Shown here one piece after another: positions 1-5,274 of a stretch of 20,361 bases of DNA. Numbering within the stretch: position 1 is the first letter of the stretch; each line of letters opens with the position of its first letter. The DNA is taken from positions 1 to 20,361 of the forward strand of contig CANNLO010000054.1 of the NCBI GenBank assembly GCA_947505055.1, written 5' to 3'. The DNA comes from Methylococcaceae bacterium (GTDB lineage: Bacteria > Pseudomonadota > Gammaproteobacteria > Methylococcales > Methylomonadaceae). Under the pieces are notes generated by a model. That model saw only the letters and a program-made list of their open reading frames with translations. It searched no databases and was not told where the DNA came from. Both the position numbers and the translations under genes were made by a program.

Positions 1-6
1 ACTTGT

Positions 7-22
7 TGGGCAGGGATGCCCA
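7..22. repeat. Small perfect hairpin, REP-like
   Basis: A 6-bp perfect stem (TGGGCA / TGCCCA) closes a 4-nt GGGA loop. No T-run follows on either side, so it is not a convincing intrinsic terminator. It sits at the window edge upstream of the lexA-like gene, and no coding frame can be assigned here. It could be a small intergenic palindromic repeat or the end of a structure belonging to the gene to the left. I see no second copy in this window. Confidence 0.3.
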
Positions 23-104
23 TAAAAGCTTTCGCAAAAATAGCGACTCCCCGGAAATTTAATAGCAAGTCCTAAGTATTACTCGTATAAAAATAAAAAT
101 CACA

Positions 105-133
105 TTGTTCTTTATTTGTTCTTTTTTTATATT
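105..133 (+). promoter_or_regulatory. lexA promoter overlapped by a GTTC-N7-GTTC LexA-type operator
   Basis: TTGTTC (105-110) and TATATT (128-133) are separated by 17 nt and make a plausible sigma70 promoter. The -10 matches consensus at five of six positions; the -35 keeps TTG. Overlying the -35 and spacer is GTTC-TTTATTT-GTTC (107-121), a direct repeat with an 11-bp period, one helical turn. GTTC-N7-GTTC is the known alphaproteobacterial SOS box. I see no CTGT-N8-ACAG box of the E. coli kind. Autoregulation by the downstream LexA-like protein is inferred from position and spacing. Confidence 0.6.
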
Positions 134-171
134 GTGCTATTCTTATAAAAAAACAAATTGAAAGCAAGCTA

Positions 172-804
172 ATGAATACAATTACCCGAAAACAAAGAGA
201 AATTATTGCGTTCTTATTGCAAAATACTGATGCTTTTCCACACCCACCCACATTGGAGGAGTTGTGTTTGGCATTAGGTCTAAAATCACGAGGATCGTTG
301 CATCGTCTTATTCAGGGTCTAATTGAAGTTGGATTAATTGAGTCTTTGGATCGCAAGCATAGGGGAATACGTTTAACCGAAAAAGCCATAAAAAACGCAA
401 CGGAAACCACGCAAACAGCCCATACGCTGCGTTATGTTGGCATGATTGCTGCCGGCAAACCCATTGAAGCGATTGAGGATGTGCGTTACATGAACATTCC
501 CGATGAAATCAAAACAGATCAGCTTTGTTATGTGTTAAAGGTTAAGGGTGACTCCATGATTGATGAGGGGATTTTTGATGGAGATTGGGTGGTTATAGAG
601 CAGCGTTGCCATGCTCGTAATGGTGAAATCGTAGTGGCATTAGTTGATAAAAGTGATGCTACCTTAAAATTTATTGAACAGTATCCGCATGAAACATTGT
701 TAATTCCGGGCAACTCAGAAATGGAAGTTATGCGTTTTAATCCAACTCAAGTGGAAATACAGGGCGTATTGGTTGGGCAAATGCGCAGTTATAGATCGTA
801 TTGA
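172..804 (+). CDS. lexA: LexA-family SOS repressor (S24 self-cleaving), with alphaproteobacterial-like DNA-binding domain
   Basis: This is a LexA-type repressor that would be inactivated by RecA*-stimulated self-cleavage after DNA damage. Residues 1-70 form the winged-helix DNA-binding domain and about 85-205 the peptidase S24 domain. The cleavage site is Ala94-Gly95 (IAAGKP), and the catalytic dyad is Ser128 (KGDSM) and Lys166 (TLKF). At 210 aa it is close to E. coli LexA (202 aa). The recognition-helix stretch LKSRGSLHRLI (about 37-47) resembles alphaproteobacterial LexA (remembered as LKSKSGIHRLI) much more than E. coli (FRSPNAAEEHL). The promoter carries a matching GTTC-N7-GTTC site. The ribosome-binding site is weak (GAAAG). 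It may be the main LexA or a second, divergent LexA. A 51-codon gene follows after 33 nt. Confidence 0.9.
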   Translation: MNTITRKQREIIAFLLQNTDAFPHPPTLEELCLALGLKSRGSLHRLIQGLIEVGLIESLDRKHRGIRLTEKAIKNATETTQTAHTLRYVGMIAAGKPIEAIEDVRYMNIPDEIKTDQLCYVLKVKGDSMIDEGIFDGDWVVIEQRCHARNGEIVVALVDKSDATLKFIEQYPHETLLIPGNSEMEVMRFNPTQVEIQGVLVGQMRSYRSY

Positions 805-837
805 TTAAATAATTAAAATAAAAGAGGAGAAAGTATC

Positions 838-993
838 ATGGTAAAAAGAATTCACATGCGAGATCAGGTTGGTGGCAATAAAGTTGAAGAGATTATGCAT
901 CATTATGACCGTTATTACGGATGTTCAATGGAAATGTGGTCGATGAAATTTATGTTAATTGGAAGTTTTTTATTGCTGGGAATTTATTGGTAA
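838..993 (+). CDS. Small tail-anchored membrane protein (51 aa) behind lexA
   Basis: I do not recognise this protein. The 51-codon frame starts with ATG 33 nt after the lexA stop and has a strong Shine-Dalgarno (AGAGGAGA, about 9 nt upstream). I see no promoter in the gap, so it is probably co-transcribed with lexA. The N-terminal part is charged and rich in His and Tyr (HHYDRYYGC, residues 21-29). Residues about 36-51 (MKFMLIGSFLLLGIYW) form one C-terminal transmembrane helix that ends the protein, so it should be tail-anchored with the N-terminus in the cytoplasm. Genes behind lexA in other bacteria are often SOS effectors (dinF in E. coli, sulA in Pseudomonas). An SOS-induced envelope or division effector is possible but inferred only from position and topology. 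Confidence 0.75.
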   Translation: MVKRIHMRDQVGGNKVEEIMHHYDRYYGCSMEMWSMKFMLIGSFLLLGIYW

Positions 994-1070
994 GCTAGGT
1001 TCGGCCAAGCTTTAATTAAATAACAACTATTTGGCTGTGTTATTTTGCATTAATTCTAGATATTCGTAAT

Positions 1071-1109
1071 ATATCTTGCGGGGTATGGAATAAAAAGCAG
1101 GCAAGATAT
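1071..1109. repeat. 9-bp perfect inverted repeat
   Basis: ATATCTTGC (1071-1079) and GCAAGATAT (1101-1109) are perfect inverted copies separated by 21 nt. They lie in the non-coding gap after the 51-aa gene. No T-run follows, so this is not an obvious terminator. It may be the base of a stem in the lexA operon 3' end, or chance in AT-rich sequence. Confidence 0.3.
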
Positions 1110-1151
1110 TAGTCTGTTCATTCCTTGATGTTTCAGGCTGAATATATGAAA

Positions 1152-1190
1152 AACAAGAAGGCCTCCGAAGATGCCTTCATGTTGTTTTAT
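1152..1190. terminator. Bidirectional Rho-independent terminator
   Basis: AACAAGAAGGC (1152-1162) pairs with GCCTTCATGTT (1173-1183) with a single mismatch, around a 10-nt loop. On the plus strand it is followed by GTTTTATTT; on the minus strand the same stem is followed by a T-tract (TTGTTTTTC). It lies between the convergent lexA/51-aa unit and the minus-strand 57-aa gene, so it can end transcription from both. Confidence 0.75.
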
Positions 1191-1214
1191 TTAGTGATAT
1201 AGAGCTGTGGGGCA

Positions 1215-1388
1215 TTAATCCCATGAAAAATGACCTGATTTTGCTTTTTTACGGTTTGCATTAACATTACTTGCGATGGCTGCTGAGGCAAATAGCGTGG
1301 AGGAAATGATAAATTCTCCGGAAATAAAGCCAACCAAGCCGATTATAAATATCGTGCCCGTTAAAATATCTTTTTGTAAGTCGTTCAT
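1215..1388 (-). CDS. Small hydrophobic membrane protein (57 aa), unknown function
   Basis: I do not recognise this family. The frame begins with ATG behind GAGGA (spacing about 7 nt), ends at TAA, and is preceded by a near-consensus sigma70 promoter; these signals are the main evidence that it is real. Residues about 8-24 and 26-42 are strongly hydrophobic, with a single acidic residue (Glu25) between them. This suggests either two short membrane segments or one long one. A basic, soluble tail follows (NANRKKAKSGHFSWD). The gene is monocistronic, with the bidirectional terminator 25 nt past its stop. It could be a type I toxin-like or stress-induced membrane peptide, but nothing seen decides this. 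Confidence 0.65.
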   Translation of the reverse strand: MNDLQKDILTGTIFIIGLVGFISGEFIISSTLFASAAIASNVNANRKKAKSGHFSWD

Positions 1389-1434
1389 GGTTAAGTCCTC
1401 GTATAAATTGAAAGGTTGATTAAACTACAACTTA

Positions 1435-1463
1435 ACTATACTAGAGGATGCTATTGTTGACAA
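1435..1463 (-). promoter_or_regulatory. Sigma70 promoter for the 57-aa gene
   Basis: Reading the minus strand, TTGTCA (1463-1458) and TATAGT (1440-1435) are separated by exactly 17 nt, each one mismatch from consensus. This predicts a start near 1428 and a 5' leader of about 40 nt before the ATG. The leader contains the GAGGA ribosome-binding site. Confidence 0.65.
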
Positions 1464-1519
1464 TGGGGTCAATAATTTATGGATTGTTTCTTTTTTTGGC
1501 ATAATGAGTTCACAATCTA

Positions 1520-1547
1520 TTCATGTAAGTTGTGTAAATTACATGAA
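1520..1547. repeat. 9-bp perfect inverted repeat downstream of eutC
   Basis: TTCATGTAA (1520-1528) and TTACATGAA (1539-1547) are perfect inverted copies around a 10-nt spacer. It lies 53 nt past the eutC stop. It may be the 3' stem of the eutBC transcript, although the T-run on the minus strand is about 20 nt further on. Otherwise it is an operator-like dyad lying about 90 nt upstream of the predicted start of the 57-aa gene. Confidence 0.4.
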
Positions 1548-1599
1548 ATTTAGCAGTGAATGAAAAATCATTTAATTTCTTTATGCGGAAATGCGTTGG

Positions 1600-2400
1600 T
1601 TAATCAAGTAAAAAGTTAATTTGTTGTAACTGCTCTATTGTACAGTTAGTTGACTCATCCTTTAAGTTAACGCCGGATAGTTTTAGTTTTTCAGACTTAT
1701 CAATGAGGAACAGCAGCTTATTTAAAGCTTGCTGATAGGTCAGGCCGTTACTATGAATATTTGAAATACAATTGCGGTCTGCATCGGTAGTTAGGCCAGC
1801 TATGGCCTTATAAGTAAAGTAAATTCCCAAACTATCCGGTGAGCTTAACCCCGGTCTTTCACCAATCAAAACTATGCACAAACGAGCTGCATAGTTTTCA
1901 GCTATGGCATCACCAATTGCAACCCGTCCATGTTTTACCAAACAAACGGCCGGCAGAATGTAATCTTTTTGTTGCATTTCAGGCAATAATAAATTCAGAA
2001 ACGGTACAGCGTGTTGTTCTATAGCTTTAGAAGATAAGCCGTCGGCAACAACAATAACGGTATCAGCCGCTATGGCTGTGAATTGTTGTAAAAAACTTAT
2101 AGACGTTGAATTTAACAAGCGCCCAAGGTCAGGTCGCTGTAGATACATAGCCTGATCAATTGCTTGGGATTCGAGTCTCAGTGATTGATAACCATGAATG
2201 AGCAATCGCTGTGCAAGCTTTTCAAAATCCAATGGGGTATTGACGGCATCGCGGGCCAAAGCATGGGCTAATTGGAATTCAAGGTAAGCACACGTGGTAA
2301 GGCTCATACCTGCCCGACCTAAAGCGATACGTGCCGGAGTGAAGTGAGTCAAACTGTGCCAGGGGTCTAAATCTAAGGTTGTTGGATTATTGGTATTCAT
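1600..2400 (-). CDS. eutC: Ethanolamine ammonia-lyase small (light) subunit
   Basis: This is the small subunit of adenosylcobalamin-dependent ethanolamine ammonia-lyase, which with EutB splits ethanolamine to acetaldehyde and ammonia. From the ATG chosen here it is 266 aa. Family motifs are RPDLGR (about 89-94), VVADGLS (about 116-122), GERPGLSSPDSLG (179-191) and DRNCISNI (207-214). The ATG overlaps the eutB stop by 14 nt; an in-frame TTG at 2415 would add five residues but has no ribosome-binding site. E. coli EutC is somewhat longer (295 aa), mostly at the N-terminus, and the carboxysome-targeting peptide found there looks shortened or absent. That fits the lack of microcompartment genes nearby. 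Confidence 0.93.
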   Translation of the reverse strand: MNTNNPTTLDLDPWHSLTHFTPARIALGRAGMSLTTCAYLEFQLAHALARDAVNTPLDFEKLAQRLLIHGYQSLRLESQAIDQAMYLQRPDLGRLLNSTSISFLQQFTAIAADTVIVVADGLSSKAIEQHAVPFLNLLLPEMQQKDYILPAVCLVKHGRVAIGDAIAENYAARLCIVLIGERPGLSSPDSLGIYFTYKAIAGLTTDADRNCISNIHSNGLTYQQALNKLLFLIDKSEKLKLSGVNLKDESTNCTIEQLQQINFLLD

Positions 2401-3793
2401 CGCTGGACTCGTCAAGTTTTTGTAAAGTCTGTTTAAATAATGCCGGTATAACAGGTTGTTGCATTAATTGATTTTCTTGATTAAAAATATGGTGTTGTTG
2501 TAGCCATCGTTCGAATTCTGGCGCCGGTCTTAGCCCAAGCACTTGGCGTACATAAAGGGCATCATGGAAGGAAGTTGATTGATAATTCAACATCACATCA
2601 TCAGCGCCGGGAACACCCATGATAAAACTGCCACCGGCAACAGCAAATTGGGTAAGCAGCATATCCATATCATCCTGATCGGCTTCAGCGTGGTTAGTGT
2701 AACAAACATCACAACCCATTGGCAGACCCAGTAATTTGCCGCAGAAATGATCTTCAAGACCTGCCCGAATGATTTGTTTGCCATCATAAAGATATTCAGG
2801 CCCGATAAATCCAACTACAGTATTGACCAATAAGGGCTTGAATTTCCGTGCAACAGCATATGATCTGGCTTCACAAGTTTGCTGATCCAGTCCTTCATGG
2901 GCATTAGCAGATAAGGCGCTGCCTTGTCCGGTTTCAAAATACATACAATTGTTACCAATAGTCCCTCGCTTTAGTTCTAATCCGGCAAGATGCGCCTCGT
3001 TTAACAAGCTTAGAGTAATGCCGAAGCTTTCATTGGCTTTTTGGGTTCCCGCAATTGATTGAAAAATCAGATCAACGGGCACGCCTTGTTCAATAGCTTT
3101 GAGGGTGGTCGTTACATGAGCCAGGACACAGGATTGTGTTGGAATTTGATAGCGTTCGATCACATCAGATAGCATGTGCAGCAGACGTGAGGTTGCTTCA
3201 AGATTGTCTGAGGCCGGATTAATACCAATGACTGCATCACCGCATCCGTAGAGGAGGCCATCCACCAGGCTGGCAGCAACACCGGCAGGGCTATCGGTAG
3301 GGTGATTCGGTTGCAGGCGAGTTGATAAACGGTTTTCAAGGCCAATGGTGTTGCGGAATTGTGTGATAATACGGCATTTTTTTGCGACCAGGATTAAATC
3401 CTGGATACGCATGATTTTTGAAACAGCTGCGACCATTTCAGGTGTCAAGCCGGGTGCTATCTTAGTAAGTGTTGCAGTTGAGGCTTGTTCCGAAAGCAAC
3501 CAGTTACGAAAATCTCCGACCGTCAGATGGCTGATAGCAGAAAAGGCAACATTATCATGATCGTCAATAATTAAACGAGTGACCTCATCTAGTTCATAAG
3601 GAACCAGGGCTTCATTTAGAAAGCGTTTTAAAGGCACGTCAGCAAGTACCATTTGAGCAGCAACCCTTTCAAGGTTGTTAGTGGCTGCTACTCCTGCAAG
3701 ATAATCCCCCGAACGAGCAGGCGTGGCTTTTGCCATAAGATTGCGCAACGTCTTAAAATTGTAGACTAGATGGGCTAAGTGAGTTTTATACAT
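2387..3793 (-). CDS. eutB: Ethanolamine ammonia-lyase large (heavy) subunit
   Basis: This is the catalytic large subunit of ethanolamine ammonia-lyase. At 468 aa it matches the family (E. coli 453) along its whole length. Residues corresponding to the substrate-contacting set in E. coli are present: Arg159 and Gln161 (STRLQP), Asn192 (GINP), Glu287 (YFETGQGS) and Asp362 (GCDVCYTNH). The start is ATG with AGGA about 10 nt upstream. It leads a two-gene operon with eutC. There is no eutA reactivase, aldehyde dehydrogenase, regulator or shell protein in view, and the flanking genes are unrelated. The enzyme probably serves nitrogen supply or lipid-headgroup salvage rather than a microcompartment. 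It needs adenosylcobalamin from elsewhere in the genome. Confidence 0.96.
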   Translation of the reverse strand: MYKTHLAHLVYNFKTLRNLMAKATPARSGDYLAGVAATNNLERVAAQMVLADVPLKRFLNEALVPYELDEVTRLIIDDHDNVAFSAISHLTVGDFRNWLLSEQASTATLTKIAPGLTPEMVAAVSKIMRIQDLILVAKKCRIITQFRNTIGLENRLSTRLQPNHPTDSPAGVAASLVDGLLYGCGDAVIGINPASDNLEATSRLLHMLSDVIERYQIPTQSCVLAHVTTTLKAIEQGVPVDLIFQSIAGTQKANESFGITLSLLNEAHLAGLELKRGTIGNNCMYFETGQGSALSANAHEGLDQQTCEARSYAVARKFKPLLVNTVVGFIGPEYLYDGKQIIRAGLEDHFCGKLLGLPMGCDVCYTNHAEADQDDMDMLLTQFAVAGGSFIMGVPGADDVMLNYQSTSFHDALYVRQVLGLRPAPEFERWLQQHHIFNQENQLMQQPVIPALFKQTLQKLDESSDEYQ

Positions 3794-3857
3794 GATTGAC
3801 TTATCCTGAGCTGTTCTGGTTGCTCAAGATAGCATTGTCTTATGAAATTGGTGTTAC

Positions 3858-3863
3858 ATTATA
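3858..3863 (-). promoter_or_regulatory. Possible -10 element of eutBC
   Basis: A perfect TATAAT on the minus strand lies 65 nt upstream of the eutB ATG. The hexamer 17 nt further up, TGCTGA, is a poor -35, so this promoter would be weak or activator-dependent. Confidence 0.4.
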
Positions 3864-3919
3864 TTGGACATTTATATTTTTCAGCATTAATAACGCGAAT
3901 AAAAAGTGTAGATTAATTT

Positions 3920-3936
3920 TACTCACACTGTGAGTA
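3920..3936. promoter_or_regulatory. 17-bp perfect palindrome in the divergent eutB / transglycosylase intergenic region
   Basis: TACTCACA-C-TGTGAGTA is a perfect palindrome with 8-bp arms and one central base. It overlaps the position of the -35 element of the rightward promoter and lies about 77 nt upstream of the predicted leftward (eutB) start. It resembles a dimeric repressor or activator site. The half-sites are CRP-like in wording (TGTGA) but in the opposite order from the CRP consensus, so it is not a standard CRP box. Confidence 0.5.
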
Positions 3937-3949
3937 CTGATTTTTAACA

Positions 3950-3955
3950 TATAAT
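3950..3955 (+). promoter_or_regulatory. Probable -10 element of the transglycosylase gene
   Basis: A perfect TATAAT lies 60 nt before the ATG. At 17-nt spacing the -35 position reads ACTGTG, which is not consensus and lies within the 17-bp palindrome. This suggests a regulated promoter. Confidence 0.45.
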
Positions 3956-4015
3956 CAATTATGATTTCAGGTATTTCAGTTTTTTGTATCACAATAGTTT
4001 TATTAAAGTGTTTGT

Positions 4016-5119
4016 ATGAATCAACCAGTACCTCCTCGAAAACCAGTTAGCGTCAAGTTGGATGGTAATCCGAAAGTAAAGCTAGCTAAGCCAAGAAAAT
4101 CTCGCAAGGTAAGTAGTAAAGTAGTGCCTAAACGAGAGGTGGGCAGCTTTAGAAAAAAAGCCTTAATAATAGGTATAGAAGTATTAGGATTAGCAATAGC
4201 GGCAATCTCGGCAATTATGGTTTTGCTTGGTTATTCGGCTAATTGGTTTTCCGGAAGCCGATTTTTTACCAGTTTATTGCCGTTTGCGATCGGTGTATTG
4301 GGTTTGATAATTGCAGCAGCGTTATTATTGATAGCGTGGTGGAAACTTCGTAAATGGTTGCAAGCGAGGGCGGTATTGTTAGTGCCCGCTTTAGCGATCA
4401 GCTTTGCCCTGGTTATCGGGTGGTTTGTGCTACAAAATCATTTTACTCAAGCAATTAGTCATTTTCGTTTGTTGGTAGGTGGTAAGCAGGAAGCCGGTCG
4501 AGTAACAATGGCGCATCAGGTCTATGCAGCATATCGGCGATATGATTCCGGGCAATTATTAAAACTGGTTCACCGTGCTGAGCCCTATAATCCAGTTATT
4601 GCAGAAGCAGCTAAAATTTTTGATATAGATTTTAATTTGCTACAAGGTTTGGCGGCAACAGAATCATCTTTTTTGCCGAGGGATAGCCAAGATGGAGGGC
4701 GAGGATTATTTCAAATTACATTGGTTCCTAAAGTTATTTTGGAACAGGTTGAAAAAAAGCTGGAAGTTAGCAAAACTTCATTACAAGACCCGCGACATAA
4801 TGCATTTATAGCAGCAGCCACATTTAAATATTATCTTAATCAAATGCATGGCGATCTTTTTCTGGGACTACTTGCATATAATATCGGGCCGGCGAACGGT
4901 GGATTGCGTTTTATTATGCAACAATACGGTGCAACTGATTTTGTAACCATACAACCTTATTTGCAGCAGTTGCCACGTGATTATCCAATCCGGGTTTTGT
5001 CTCATGCGTTGGCTTTTAGGCTCTGGGAGAAGGAGGGTCGACTCCCCGTTTATGAAGAGGGAGGCAATGCCATGCTAATTCAGCGTATCGGTATACCTGG
5101 ACTACAGGCCGAACTTTAA
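4016..5119 (+). CDS. Membrane-anchored lytic transglycosylase (SLT domain)
   Basis: This is probably a periplasm-facing lytic transglycosylase that cleaves the MurNAc-GlcNAc bond of peptidoglycan. The 367 residues begin with a Lys/Arg/Pro-rich cytoplasmic tail (1-48). Three predicted membrane helices follow (about 49-71, 85-108, 119-140), with a basic loop (KLRKWLQAR) between the second and third. The positive-inside rule then puts the C-terminal half outside. That half is an SLT fold: catalytic Glu216 in ATESSF, GLFQI (230-234) and AYNIGPANGG (287-296). Most SLT enzymes carry one lipid anchor or signal peptide, so three helices are unusual. The Shine-Dalgarno is weak. It stands alone, divergent from eutB and convergent with lplT; no terminator is visible in the 155-nt gap after it. 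Confidence 0.85.
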   Translation: MNQPVPPRKPVSVKLDGNPKVKLAKPRKSRKVSSKVVPKREVGSFRKKALIIGIEVLGLAIAAISAIMVLLGYSANWFSGSRFFTSLLPFAIGVLGLIIAAALLLIAWWKLRKWLQARAVLLVPALAISFALVIGWFVLQNHFTQAISHFRLLVGGKQEAGRVTMAHQVYAAYRRYDSGQLLKLVHRAEPYNPVIAEAAKIFDIDFNLLQGLAATESSFLPRDSQDGGRGLFQITLVPKVILEQVEKKLEVSKTSLQDPRHNAFIAAATFKYYLNQMHGDLFLGLLAYNIGPANGGLRFIMQQYGATDFVTIQPYLQQLPRDYPIRVLSHALAFRLWEKEGRLPVYEEGGNAMLIQRIGIPGLQAEL

Positions 5120-5274
5120 CGTCACTTATTCCGGAAGTATTTGTGCTTTGTATGTTGAGCAGCGTAAATCTACCTATAAGGCAAAAACGTGCAAAGGTCT
5201 AAGTTAGTGCCGGAAGATATTGCAGGTTTATCAATGGATGTTAGCTATGCATGCATATGACCAATTTAGAAATA

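Noticed and set aside
1147..1203. An 18-codon plus-strand frame (MKNKKASEDAFMLFYLVI).
   Set aside because: It is produced by the terminator stem itself and has no Shine-Dalgarno.
2400..2415. TTG start codons giving longer EutC, and likewise longer forms of YciK, SufT, Dat, YbeD and RodA.
   Set aside because: In each case the extra residues lie inside the upstream gene, lack a ribosome-binding site and exceed the family N-terminus; the downstream ATG was chosen.
3920..3936. A CRP/FNR box.
   Set aside because: CRP needs TGTGA-N6-TCACA; here the half-sites are inverted (TCACA-C-TGTGA), and there is no TTGAT-N4-ATCAA.
3794..4015. A cobalamin riboswitch upstream of eutB.
   Set aside because: The eutB leader is only about 60 nt from the predicted start and no B12-box-like sequence was recognised; the divergent gap is too short for a full aptamer on that side.
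5120..5274. A possible gene remnant or terminator between the convergent transglycosylase and lplT genes.
   Set aside because: Frames here are broken by stops within about 20 codons, no ribosome-binding site fits, and no stem with a T-run was found. The repeated CCGGAAG is too short to mean much.
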